A DNA stretch of 64,000 bases, taken from positions 49,612,740-49,676,739 of the forward strand of contig NC_054740.1 in NCBI RefSeq assembly GCF_018143015.1, in the 5' to 3' direction. The position numbers and the translations under genes were made by a program. The notes below the pieces were generated by a model that saw only the letters and a list, made by a program, of their open reading frames with translations, was not told the origin of the DNA and did not search any database. Positions 11,831-23,024 of the stretch are shown here, piece by piece. Position 1 is the stretch's first letter, and every line of letters starts with the position of its first letter. Origin of the DNA: Lytechinus variegatus. Lineage: Eukaryota; Echinodermata; Echinoidea; Temnopleuroida; Toxopneustidae.

Positions 11831-12111
11831 CAAAATGGACTTTCATAAACATTTCTAATAAAACAGGTCAATAAATGTCTAAATTCTTCATTTCTGTCTC
11901 TTCCGGAGCTTAATTTACTTGAAAAAATTATGTGCAATTGTGGAAAATTGAATATAATCAGTCTTTTGATTTTATGACAAAAATTACAATTTTTTTGTGG
12001 AAAATATTTTCATTTGTCATTTTCATTCATAAATCAAATGTTCTTTGAAGTTTTTTAAAGTTTTGGAGTCAAACTTTATTAGTTTTCTAAAAATTTCTAT
12101 GGGTTTTTGTC
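11831..12111. other. Intronic stretch without recognised feature
   Basis: A+T-rich, with no gene or repeat structure visible. Confidence 0.4.
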
Positions 12112-13215
12112 TCACCTGCGAAGCAGAGTGAGACTATAGGCGCCGCTTTTCCGACGGCGGCGGCGTCAACATCAAATCTTAACCTGAGGTTAAGTTTTTG
12201 AAATGACGTCATAACTTAGAAAGTATATGGACCTAGTTAATAAAACTTGGCCATAAGGTTAATCAAGTATTACTGAACATCCTATTAGAGTTTCATGTCA
12301 CATGACCAAGGTCAAAGGTCATTTAGGGTCAATGAACTTAGACCATGTTGGAGGGATCAACATCGAAATCTTAACCTGAGGTTAAGTTTTTGAAATGTCA
12401 TCATAACTTAGAAAATATATGGACCTAGTTCATGAAACTTGGACATAAGGTTAATCAAGTATCACTGAACATCCTGCACGAGTTTCACGTCACATGACCA
12501 AGGTCAAAGGTCATTTAGGGTCAATGAACTTTGGCAGAATTGGGGATATCTGTTGAATTCCCATCATAACTTTGAAAGTTTATGGATCTGATTCATGAAA
12601 CTTGGACATAATAGTAATCAAGCATCACTGAACATTTTGTGCAAGTTTCAGGTCTCATGATTAAGGTCAAAGGTCATTTAGGGTCAATGAACTTTGGCCG
12701 AATTGGGGGTATCTGTTGAATTCCCATCATAACTTTGAAAGTTTATTGGTCTAGTTCATTAAACTTGGATATTATAGTAATCAAGTATCTTTGAACATCC
12801 TGTGCGCGTTTCAGGTCACATGACCAAGGTCAAAGGTCAATGAACTTTGGCTGAACTGGGTGTATCTGTTGAATTACCATCATAACTTTGAAAGTTTATG
12901 GATCTGATTCATGAAACTTGTACATAAGAGTAATCAAGTATCACTGAACATCCTGTGCGAGTTTCAGGTCACATGATCAAGGTCACAGGTCATGTAAGGT
13001 CAATGAACTTTGGCCATGCTGGGGTTTTTTGTTGAATAACCATCATATCTCTGTAAGTTTATTGGTCTAGTTCATAAAAAGTGGACATAAGAGTAACCAT
13101 GTATCACTGAACATCTTGTGCGAGTTAGAGTAGTATTCAAAGGCAGCACTGCTGCTATATTGAACCGCGTGGTGCAGGTGAGACGGCCAGAGGCATTCCA
13201 CTTGTTGAAATTTAT
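12112..13215. repeat. GTCTCACCTGC element made of about 170-bp tandem units
   Basis: The left end is GTCTCACCTGCGAAGC with CGACGGCGGCGGCGTC following. The right end is GTGCAGGTGAGACGGCC, so GTCTCACCTGC and GCAGGTGAGAC are inverted ends. Between them are about six imperfect units of 160-200 bp. Each has GGACCTAGTTCATGAAACTT, a CACTGAACATCCTG step and GGTCACATGACCAAGGTCAA. Perfect AGGTCAAAGGTCA words lie at 12309, 12501, 12664 and 12827. Related arrays at 5961-7990 and 20695-21081 differ in unit number. Confidence 0.85.
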
Positions 13216-14464
13216 CACAGATTTGGATTTTGACAACAAAGTGTTTAAAATTACACTTCTTCCAAGAGAAAGAGGAAAGCAAAAATTAATGTACATTTAC
13301 TTCTCCATGAAGGTTTATTACTAACACAAATCCCATGGAAATCAGATACCAAATAAAAAAGTTGGAAATTTCTCACAGGTGTGTTTCGGAGGCTTCAGTT
13401 AACCAAAGTATGTGTTTCGGAGACTTCAGTCATGTTAGTACTATAAAAGTCCTTTATTAAAGCTGATCACTTAAACAAATCTACCTTTTTCAAATGGCAT
13501 ATCAGTTATAAGACTGAATGTAAACAAAATGAAACAAACTAATGTCTCGTGAATTGGAAAATGTAATTCACGAATGTTAACTATTACACAAAGAGAGCAT
13601 ATTCCAATGCCTTGGTGCCGAGATAGGTAAACATTCAGCTTTAAAGGGAATATAGTATAAATAGAAATGCATCTAATACAGAAAAGAATATTTATGATGC
13701 ATAAACAAAGTGATGAAATGCCGAAACTTGTGTTTCAGTGGCTTTGCTAGGGATCACAGAGTGTTTCGGAGACTTTAATCATGTTAACATATCGCGTTTT
13801 CCATCATTTAGCTAACAGCTTAACAACTTTTACTGTGAACATTTCCAGGAATAATTATCTGCATTTAATATAGCCATGAGCAAACATGTGCGATTAGTGA
13901 AGTTTTCTGTGCTAGGGACTTAAATTGCTTATGATAGCTGGCCACTGCATTTTGTTTTATTTGTTATTGCTTACATGTCTATTTGTTATGTAAATTATCC
14001 CTCTATTATGTAATCGTCACAATTTGTCATTCTTTTATTTATTTTTGTACTTTATATACATTTTGATTGTTTTTATATCGAATTACCAATAAATGCAGAA
14101 ACAACTGCCAATTTTTTTTTATTAATTCCTCACTTTCAGATAAGTACTTAATAGCAGTTTACTTTGCTTTATTCAACAAGCTGTTTTTTTAATAGTACAT
14201 ACAATACATGTAACTTATATGTACATGCTTATAATTCAAAACAATTGTTGGTATTGGAATCTATGGTACTGAATGGTGTTAGGGTAAATGGCAAAAGTAC
14301 TAACTGTCCGCATATACCTACCTAGAGCTCAAGCTCACAAACTTAATCAGATTATAGTTGAAAAAAAAAATCATTTGCATGTATATTGTTAATCATAGGA
14401 CATTACTATCAACACAGTCTTCCCAAGGATTTAGTTAGTTATTTTCTCAGTATCTCAGTATTAA
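13216..14464. repeat. Intronic sequence with TGTTTCGGAGGCTTCA words
   Basis: Copies of TGTTTCGGAGGCTTCA or near variants lie near 13382, 13412, 13731 and 13761, often followed by GTTAAC. The same word clusters at 18600-19530. The rest is A+T-rich without recognised coding sequence. Confidence 0.55.
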
Positions 14465-14580
14465 AAAGCTGTATGTGCGCTATGAACGCCTAGCTTGGCC
14501 GGGTAATATAGGAGCGCATTGAGCACCTAACAAGGTGGATATGTGCGCAATATAAATACCCTCAGATATTATTATTATCT
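14465..14580 (+). mobile_element. SINE-like 3' fragment
   Basis: The segment reads TGTGCGCTATGAACGCC, then GGCCGGGTAATATAGGAGCG, then GTGCGCAATATAAATACC, and ends in an ATT-rich tail. GCGC-rich blocks followed by ATATAAATA and (ATT)n are typical of short interspersed elements in marine invertebrates. No clear A and B promoter boxes were found, so it is probably truncated. Confidence 0.45.
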
Positions 14581-15424
14581 AGGTTTTAAATCACGTTTTG
14601 CTTTCATCTTGATCTTTTGTCATGTTACCATATCTTTGGCATTTTTTTTCTTCCCACTTTTTTCTAAACGATCACGTACATCATAAGCTGTACATAAAGT
14701 ATTTAATCATATGAAATCACATTCTAAAATATATCTTAATACATCTTTCAAAACTTAATATATTTTTTCTAGACAACCTTGCAATTTAAATCTAAGTATA
14801 AGACAAAATTTTGAGCAGCTTAAATAAAGTCAACTGAAATCCTTCAAAGCAAACAGATGTCACAGAAAGTAATTTGATTTGAGAAAGTTGATAGGATTAA
14901 AATTGCTTAATTGATAATTAATTTGTGACCAGCCATCCCAAATCCAACTATGTGTTGCCAAAAATGAATTATGAGATTTTTATTGAGTGTAAATAATTTC
15001 ATCTCAAGCTTTGAAATGGGATAAAACATGCCAAAATTAATCCATAATTAACCCACATAAGTCCTTGATTGAATAAAAAAAAAACATAAAAAATAAGGAA
15101 AAACAATGTTCAAAGTTTGGGGTCCACTCAAGCTTTAGATGCAGCAATCTCAGAGAAACTCCCAAACAGTCCACAAACAGTTCTGTCAAACAGACCATTT
15201 TATCTGATTTTTAAAAAATCTAAGTTTACAACTTGAGATTTTGACTGTATGAAGAAGAATTACTCTTTTCAATGAGTTCGTTTAAAAAAGCAATTAAGAA
15301 TAGACTAGGAATTAAATCTGGATTTTTTTCTGGTATTCAATTGTAATTAACTATCTTTTGACTACTTTAATGATTTGGTAACAATCTACAGTTGCAACAT
15401 CATTCAATTCACCAAAATGTCGAA
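14581..15424. other. Intronic stretch without recognised feature
   Basis: A+T-rich sequence with no exon, long inverted repeat or tandem array visible. Confidence 0.45.
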
Positions 15425-15550
15425 AATGTGAGGGGGGGGGGGGGTTGAATTATTTTGCTGCCAACTGTAGCTATAACATATCAAAAAATAAAATTTTTGA
15501 CCATTTTTACCCTGTTCTCGAAATCGGACCACCTTATGACATGCGACCCT
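15425..15550 (-). mobile_element. End of a GGTCGCAT-family element
   Basis: Read on the minus strand it begins GGTCGCATGTCATAAGGTGG and continues through AACAGGGTAAAAATGGTC to TTGATATGTTATAGCTAC. This matches the left 85 bases of the 6818-7785 element. A 13-base G run lies at 15432. The other end was not identified. Confidence 0.65.
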
Positions 15551-16269
15551 GTACAAATGAATCTAAACAAAATCACTGATTACGAACATGTACATGTTAT
15601 CTGATGATAAGTCTGTGTCACTCTGCATTGCTCACGTGTATCCAAGAAAATTACTCAAAAGGGGTAATGCCAATTACTGTCTTTGACCTAGTCTTTGTTA
15701 CCAAGAGCTGATTGGGATAAATTGTAGTGACAGACTTTTATAAATTGAAAATATTTTCTTCACAATTTCCATCAAAACAGATTGTGCAGAAAAGTAGGCC
15801 TATTGATAAAATAATGATAGAAACAAAAGTACTATTATGGACTAAATGTTTAGAGAATGAGATCCCTTTATTTGGTATTCATGCCTATCTTGAAGATACA
15901 TGCTATTAGAGGTTGCTTAAAATGTACATTAACTTCTCCATACCAATATGTTCATGATGACCTAGTCATTGTAATAACACTATACTTTTTTCTCAGAATC
16001 TATAAAAGGATGGTCTGTCCACCAATTTAATTTCTTTGGATGACAAACTTAAAGCCTAAACCTTATAATGGTATGGCAAAGAGAATGAAGCCTCTGAAAC
16101 ATATGAGAATTTACATGTATTTGCATGTACATGACTCAGATGCCTTGATAATTTCAGAAAATGCCAAGATTTATTTTAAATCTTTGTATATTAAAATGTT
16201 CCTAAACATTACATTGTATATTTGTGCGTATGTGTGTAAGTATGCACGTATCTACACACTAAAATAACG
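15551..16269. other. Intronic stretch without recognised feature
   Basis: Open frames here are short and have no recognisable motif. No repeat structure is evident. Confidence 0.4.
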
Positions 16270-17091
16270 TGAATTTGATTCAATTCAATCTTTATTTCGC
16301 AAAATAGGATGAAAATACTAAGAAACATCAAATAATGTGATTAGATAATAAAATAAATTGCGTGGCTTTCCATGCAGGTTATAAGCAACCTGTAAGGCTG
16401 GATCGCCAAAACATAGTACAAAGACAACAATATTGAATAAAAAAACCCAGAATGTAATTATAGTAAATGCAATTTCGGAAAAAGGAGAGAAAAAACAACA
16501 ACAAAGAATACAAAGAGGGGGGGGGGTAGATATGGTACAAGTAATGCATTGATATCAACTGCGAAAATTAATAATCATTTACTAGAAATTTTTTGTACTG
16601 TTTTCTAAAGGAAGATATAAATTATGAATTAGTTATTATTTAGGGAATCTTATTCCATTGTTTGGGACCTACATAACTCAATGATAAACCTTCGTGACTA
16701 GACTTGATAGACCATTAATGAAATTTATTGGAAGAACTGGTATTATGATTATGAACTTGATTATTGTATTATGGAATGGTATAGAGTTGTCAGATTTTTA
16801 TGAAGCAAACTATGCTTAAGTTTATAAATCAAACCAGTATTCCTACTTATCTTATGTAATACATTTATCATATGGTACTTAAAACTCAAAAGATTATCCA
16901 ATGTGACACCTAAAAAGTTAATGGAATTACTTAATTCGATACGTTTATTGTCGATATAAATGTGAATATGAGCGTTGTCAATTGGATTATAATTATTAGA
17001 TTTGTCAGTATGGGTTCGTGTTAAAGATTTATTTTTTTTGAAACTAGATGCATCTAGTTTTATTGATACTCAGGGACAACTTATTTGCTTT

Positions 17092-17625
17092 TTACCAGTC
17101 GGAAATATTTTGGAGTTCATTGTTCAGGATGTGGATGGTATTATTTAGATCTTTAGAAGAATAAAAAATACTTGTGTCATCAGCAAATTGATGAAAGGTT
17201 AACAAATTACATGATTTACAAAGGTCATTTATATCTAAAAGAAATAACAAGGGGCCTAAAATTGATCCTTGCGGTAACCCAACGGAAACATTTAATGAAG
17301 AAGATAAGATACCGTGGACAAATGTATGTTGAACCCTATTTAAAAGGTAATCCCTAAACCAGTCTAACACGATCCCTCGAATTCCATATTGATTAAGTTT
17401 GAATAAAAGTGATGAATGGTCCCTAGAATCGAAAGCTTTAGATAGATCTAAGAAAACTCCAGTAACGTGTTCGTTAGCAATAAATGAATCCATTATTTTT
17501 TGTTTAACTTTTAAAAGAACTTGCTCACAGGAATAAGTGGGACGAAATCCGTATTGAGAATCACTAAAGATATCATTACTGTTTAAAAACTTATGTAATC
17601 GATTATATACTAGTCGTTCAAGCAA
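17092..17625 (-). pseudogene. LINE reverse transcriptase, palm and fingers
   Basis: This 177-codon open stretch contains the family landmarks in order: MLERLVYNRLHKFL, YGFRPTYSCEQ, GVFLDLSKAFD with the first catalytic Asp, GLPQGSILGPLLF, and QFADDTSIF with the catalytic Asp pair. All polymerase aspartates are intact. The frame breaks after ISDW at 17092. A related upstream piece lies at 17706-17933 in another frame. Such enzymes copy their own RNA at a nicked chromosomal target. It is part of the truncated LINE. Confidence 0.9.
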
Positions 17626-18034
17626 TTTGGAGAAACATGGTAAGAGGGATATTGGTCTATAATTTACAAATTTATCGGAGTCATCTTTCTTAAAAACGGG
17701 ACAGATTAAATACGTACTTGAGCTAAAGGCAAGGCAATGGCATAAATGACACGCTTAACAACTTTACAATTTACGTTATCAATTCCACAACTTGCACTAC
17801 TTTTAAGGCATTTACAAATACTAATCAATTCATTTATATGTACAGGTGATAAAAGGAAGGAACACATTTGTCCGACAATAGAAATGAGAAGAATGAATAG
17901 ATTGTGGGACCATATCGCTAATATTTTTTCCAATATTTACAAAATACTCATTAAATGCATCAGATATTTCAGTTGGTTGAGAATATATTTTTTTATTACA
18001 TTTAACACTTTTGGGATTAGATTTTTCTTCTTAC

Positions 18035-18439
18035 CTAATAACTCATTAATAGTTTTCCATGTCTTTTTGTACTACTCTGATTCATATAATATTTTTTGTA
18101 ATATTCTTGACGAGATATACGACTGATATTGATAAGTTTATTTCTGTTTTTAAATTTACTCTCGTTACTGGCAAGTCTAGTTTGGCAAAATATTTTGAAA
18201 CATTCTGTTTTTTGAATTAATCTTAAAATTTTGTTGGTAACCCACGGCTTTCTATTTCTTCTTCTCCTTTTTTGTTGTTGAAGTGGAAAATGTTTATCAT
18301 AAAGTTTGATGAACACTTTCATGAATAAATTATAAGATTTGTCAGCATCGATACATGCTAGTTCTTCACTCCAGTCAACATTATACAGTTCAACATTGAT
18401 AGAGGGTAACACATATTTACAACTGTAAAATTCAATCAC
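18035..18439 (-). pseudogene. LINE linker between endonuclease and polymerase
   Basis: Translation shows a W-rich start (YNVDWSEEL), then HFPLQQQKRRRRNRKPWVTN and spaced basic residues with YYKKYYMN. This is the usual connector of jockey/CR1-type LINEs between endonuclease and reverse transcriptase. The endonuclease domain itself is missing, as the element is cut off near 18440. Confidence 0.75.
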
Positions 18440-18440
18440 A

Positions 18441-19899
18441 AATACAAGTTTTTTTGTATATCATTAAAAATATGAAAATCTGATGAAGACATACTCATCC
18501 TGTAATTTTGTAGATCAAAACCAAACATGCTGTTGAAAAAATGCCTAATTTTTCTCATCCAGGACATTGAAATAACAAAATATAGTGTTAACTCTTGTTT
18601 GAAGCCTCCGACACAAGTGTTAACATAAGTTCAGGATGCCTGTCCATTTGGGGAAATGCAGAGCTTTATTCTGAGCCACTGTATATTACAATATTAATAA
18701 ACATTACATGTGTGAACTTGCTTTCTTGTAGCTGATGTGTAATTTTTGTAATCTGAGTTAGAAATTGGGAAATGCATGTTTTATGAGTGAAAAATTCCAT
18801 CTCAAATAAATGTACTTAGCTCAGGTATAACTTAAGAAATAGTAATTTATAAAATCAAACATGTTTTTGCCCTTTAGTAGACCAAAACCAACAATAAAAT
18901 TTAAATGTGAACACTCTCTTATCTATGAATAAAAAAAAAAACATAACTATTGTTCGAAGCCTCCGAAACAGAATTTTTATGTTATCAGCGAGTTCTGAAA
19001 AAAATTGAATTAATATACAAACAATTTCTACCTGAGGCCAGTCTATAAAACATAACATATGATTACAATACAAATTTAACCTGAAAATTTTTGATTGAAG
19101 TAACCATAAAATCAAAACAAATGATTTAACTGTTTTGGAGGCTTCAAAATGTTAACGGAAAGTTTGTATCTCTTATTTTCAAACAGCAAGGAATATCTCT
19201 GCTATTTATTGACAGGTGAACTAGGTGTACATAAACTATATTGTGATGTATTGATTTGTCAAGTTCCTTTGTTCATATTTATATGAGCGGTCTGTAAAGT
19301 TTGTTTCGGAGGCTTCAAAACAGTTAACGGAAAATTGACCTTCATCAGTTAGGCTTTGAAAAAATTGTAAAAAGAAGTGGGATCCAAGATATTTTGTTAT
19401 TATTTGGAAGTTTATACTTCAAATGTTACATAAAGGAGAACTAGGGAGCAGAATTTCATTTTTTGAAAACCAATGCTCGGAATGCAAAGTTTGTTGGCTA
19501 GTGTTAACGGAAAATGAAGCCTCCGAAACAACAAATTGGACCACCCCGTTCTTAGAAATAAAGAAGCAGTCACACTAAAAACCTATCTGGTATTTTTCAT
19601 TGAACATCTAACTTCACATTCTGCATAACAAAAGCAATCCTCAACATTCCAGAAATAATAAAGGACATTAAATTTATGTATTTTATGTACACAAAAAAGT
19701 GCAACTTTGGGTACTTATGTGACTGCCAAAATTGAACGAAGTAATGAGTGAAGATGTCTATGCTACCCGAGGTAGCACTCATTGAGGTCACTCATATGCC
19801 AAAGCATCTTCAAATTATGTGGCTTTATGAGAATGCTACAGATAAAAACATTGATATTTCAGAGTTACACCATATATTGTGAAAATGACCATATGCGAG
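18441..19899. repeat. Intronic sequence with TGTTTCGGAGGCTTCA cluster
   Basis: Five copies in both orientations lie near 18601, 18958, 19132, 19302 and 19515, several next to GTTAACGG. The last is followed by GGACCACCCCGTTCTTAGAA, which resembles the GGACCACCTTATGACATGC end of the GGTCGCAT family. No exon is visible. Confidence 0.55.
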
Positions 19900-20150
19900 T
19901 TTGTTTCCACATGATAACTTATGAAATATTCAACAGATTAAAAAACAAATTTGGTGTGTAGGTAGAGGACACGAAAATACAGGCTTATTCGAATTCAGAG
20001 TAAGCAGGTCAAAGGTCAGAGGTCACAGCTCTTTAAATATGCAAGTTTTTTTCCGCATGATAACTTATGAAATATTCAACAGATTTACATGTAACAAAAT
20101 TTGGTGCCTGGGTAGATGACACCAAAATACAGTCAGATCACATCAAATGA
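19900..20150. repeat. Fragment of the GCCTCCGGAGAC element family
   Basis: Two related sub-units contain ATGATAACTTATGAAATATT and TTTGGTGTGTAGGTAGA, as in 11406-11830. Three AGGTCA words spaced by one base stand at 20006-20025. Confidence 0.65.
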
Positions 20151-20454
20151 CCCGACTGTCATATCTTCTGTCAGAGATTATTATCGAAAGGGTAAGTCTT
20201 GTGGTCAAATGTCTAAATTTGCTCGTTACATATATGCATATTGGTAATTGCTTGATATTAAGTTTAATCACATTGAATTAATTTCTGATTGCGTTAAGCA
20301 GGGGCATCTGTGTCCTTTAGACACGTCAAATTCTAGTTTTATATGTCACAAAATCATAGAAGATGCCTCAATAAAGAATTGCACTTCATGAGGTTGCCAT
20401 GGTCATAATAACACTTGTTTCATTCCCTTTCCCTATCAGAATATGTTATTACAG
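20151..20454. other. Intron end before MRNIP-like exon
   Basis: No repeat is recognised. A pyrimidine-rich stretch (TTTCATTCCCTTTCCCTATC) and TATTACAG form the splice acceptor. Confidence 0.5.
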
Positions 20455-20531
20455 AAAGGCCATCTCGATTTAAGAGGAAGAAGAGTCAGAACCGCTATAA
20501 CAGCAACCTACCCAACAAGCGCAGCAGACAG
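20455..20531 (+). CDS. mrnip: MRNIP-like gene, internal exon
   Basis: A 77-bp exon encodes E-RPSRFKRKKSQNRYNSNLPN and then KRSRQ, a strongly basic stretch that could act in nuclear import or nucleic-acid contact. It completes the codon left open by the exon ending at 10315 and ends exactly on a codon boundary. The next exon at 33221 starts in that phase. The acceptor is TATTACAG; the donor GTATTG is weak but canonical GT. Vertebrate MRNIP has a comparable basic RKRKW segment after its SRWxKY motif, which supports the assignment. The exon is too short to stand out alone; its case rests on phase and context. Confidence 0.7.
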
Positions 20532-20694
20532 GTATTGAACAAACTGTATGTTCTCTGAACATGTTAGCGCTCCTTTTGTCAGACTTACCTTTTAAAAATA
20601 ATTACAGAGTGCATATGAAGTATTGCCTTGGAAAAATCAATTGATGACTGTAACTTGCTCTACTATCAGGGTTGTAATAAAACACTTTGTTGTC

Positions 20695-21081
20695 TCGCCT
20701 GCAAACCAGCGCGAGACTATAAGCGTCGCTTTTCCGACGGCGGCAGCGGTGATGGCGGCGGCGTCGTCAACATTGAAACCTTAACCAAGGTTAAGTTTTT
20801 GAAATGCCCTCTTATCTGAAAGTATATGGACCTAGTTCATAAAACCTGGATATGTGGGTAATCAAGTATTATCTTGCTTGAGTTTTAGGTCACATGACCA
20901 AGGTTAAAGGGCATTTAGGGTCAATGAACTTAGACCATGTTGGGGAATCATCGAAATCTTAACTACGGTTTAGTTTTTGAAATGTCATCATAACAAGTAT
21001 TTGGACCTAGTTCATGGAACTTAGTCATAAGGGTGATAGTGTGTCATTGAAGATTCTGCCTGAGTTATCGTTTAGGTCACA
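20695..21081. repeat. GGTCACATGACC array fragment
   Basis: It starts GTCTCGCCTGC and GCGTCGCTTTTCCGACGGCG, like the 12112 element, and has about two units before running directly into the GGCCTCCCAGGCC of a MITE at 21082. The right-hand end of the array is missing, so a rearrangement or deletion lies at this junction. Confidence 0.75.
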
Positions 21082-21374
21082 GGCCTCCCAGGCCGTCTCA
21101 GTCGTCGACCACGAGATCTCAGAAAATTTGCACATGGGTTGTTTGAGACATTAACTACAAAATTGTATAGTAATTTATTTCATGCGAATCAATATTTTAG
21201 TGCTTATGCTAATTTATGCGTAATTAGTATGCAAAATCATACTTTTTCCTCTAACTCCCTAAATAAAGCTCCAAATGTACTAATTTTTGGGATAGAAACT
21301 CTTTGTGGTGTTCTTTTCAAGTGTACATGAAAAACATTGCGATATCAAATAATTTTCTGATGTATTTTATTTCG
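21082..21374 (+). mobile_element. PiggyBac-like MITE, left half
   Basis: It matches the left part of the complete copy at 31134-31896 through GCTAATTTATGCGTAATTAG and TTTGTGGTGTTCTT up to TGTATTTTATT. The terminal TTAACCCTATCTAGG is missing. The right half resumes at 30557, so the DIRS element between them inserted into this MITE. Confidence 0.85.
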
Positions 21375-21452
21375 TTAAGTACGGTACGAGAATTCAGCCA
21401 ATAGCTGGCTGAATCGAGTCACATGAGATCCCGTTCCATGCTAAACCGCCAT
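21375..21452 (+). repeat. DIRS left inverted terminal repeat
   Basis: The stretch runs from TTAAGTACGGTACGAGAATT through AATAGCTGGCTGAATCGAG to GCTAAACCGCCAT. The part from GAGAATTC inward is the reverse complement of 30421-30485 with few mismatches. Confidence 0.9.
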
Positions 21453-21518
21453 GTTCGTTTCTACCGCAGTACTGCCGAAACGTGTTTTGTTTGACTTGTC
21501 GGAATTAAGGATTTTATC

Positions 21519-22907
21519 ATGGATAAAGACTCACAAAATTTAACCAAAAAGGATTGCGAGCTTAGTGAGCCCCAGGCAAACTCAGCTCTGAAGGTGAAGG
21601 AAATTCAGCCGAATTTTAAAGCCCCTGAAAAGAAGAAATTGAAGTCTTAGACCACAAAGAAAAAGCCCGCGCAGAGCGACAAAGCTATCACTAGCGGAGA
21701 GCCCAAGGCTTCTCCGCCCGCGGGCTCAGCCTGACCCGCCCGCAGCAGTGTCACAGGCCGCCCCGGTCGTAACTCCCGAGGTGGATCGCGGGTTTTCCGT
21801 ATGTTTGTCAAAGCTGGAAACTATGTTCGAGAGGGTGATTGAAACTGTTGAACGTCAAAATCAGGCACATCTTCATGACAATGTCAGTGACAGAATGAGC
21901 ATTTTCAGCGAGCAGGAAGGTGATCATGAGGATTTTAGACCGTCTTAATCTCCTCGTACTCGCCGTGATTTTCAGGCCCCCTTCATTGAGCTTGGAGATA
22001 ACAACAGTGTTGCTGATTTTTTGTCAGCAAATCGTGCTGACGCTGAAATCGTTTATTGCCATCAGTGATACCAGAGACAAAAACAGTGAGAACAAGATCC
22101 CAGCCATGGCTCAAAACTTCGCTTCCCCGACTTCGATTGGTGAGCCCCTCGAAGAGGGTTTAGCTGACAATATCACGTTCATGATGGGGCAGAAACTGGA
22201 CAAAAATCTTTGGACGAGGCAGCTGCCCGTTACCTATGCCCCTCGAACTGCCACCCCCTGAAACTCCGAGAATAAATCCAACCATATGGGAAAACATGTC
22301 TACAAGTACCTGCCACCTGGACTTGAAATTACAAACGATTCAGACATCACTTCTGAAAGGGATAAATGCACTTGCTCATTCTCTCCCCTCCACGCTGTCT
22401 GAAGAGCAACAAGATGCCCTAGCTCTACTCTGCGATGCTAATTTTTCCCTAAATTGCATGAGGAAAGATTGCATTAAGCCCGATATGAAATCTTTTTTTC
22501 ATCATCTCTGCAAGCCTAATCAAAGGGTAACCAAACTCATTTTTGGAGATGACTTGGGGCGCCAAGTGAAGGAGATAAACGAGGAAAGGAAGACAATGTC
22601 CGGAATTATGCGATCAAAGCTTGGCACGAGCAAGGATCAGCACTGTTCACATCCGTACAGTAGGAAACATGATTCTGGTGCTCCTCGTGGACAGAATACA
22701 AACGTGAGTGCTGGATCCAGCCGTTATCCAGGACGTGATAGGGATGACCGCAGAGCAGGCCAACGAAATGAAACCTCTAACCAGCCTTTTTTAGGGAAGG
22801 CTTGGAAGGGGAAACCACGAGATCCCCCACACACTTTCAAGCCCACAGCAGCGGCAAGAGAGTACAACTACCCATCCCACCACAGGCAAGGCCAGGGAAA
22901 GAGATAA
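21519..22907 (+). pseudogene. DIRS gag-like region, broken
   Basis: An ATG at 21519 opens a short frame (MDKDSQNLTKKDCELSEPQA) that stops at 21650. Further pieces follow in shifted frames. The last and longest, 22236-22907, encodes NPTIWENMSTST, LLCDANFSLN and DCIKPDMKSFFHHLCKPN, a pattern typical of the first ORF of DIRS elements (capsid-like or nucleic-acid-binding). The C-terminal part is rich in basic and glycine residues (RDRDDRRAGQRN). At least two frameshifts and several stops prevent a full product. Confidence 0.75.
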
Positions 22908-23024
22908 ACCCAATTAATCCACCACTTGATTCTGGGAAGGTAGGTGGCAATAATTTTCAAATTTATTGGGGGTCGTCTGAAGCCATTTTATTCCTTATGG
23001 GAGAGGATTACAAATGATCCTTTT

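Larger units (their letters stand above)
16270..18440 (-). mobile_element. LINE fragment, jockey/CR1-type reverse transcriptase
   Basis: On the minus strand this is a 5'-truncated non-LTR retrotransposon. From 18439 down come a linker region with KPWVTNKIL, the start of the polymerase (SSASCGIDNVN near 17800), the fingers and palm, and a thumb region near 16850-16930 with NFLGVTLDN. The 3' end at 16273-16305 has an AATAAAGATTGAATTGAATC tail typical of such LINEs. Several frame breaks and a 3' deletion show it is dead. Confidence 0.85.

Noticed and set aside
14465..14580. tRNA gene
   Set aside because: No cloverleaf can be drawn and the A and B boxes are not seen; a SINE-like fragment fits better.
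16270..16305. AATAAAGATTGAATTGAATC as a host polyadenylation signal
   Set aside because: It lies at the 3' end of a minus-strand LINE and is that element's own tail.
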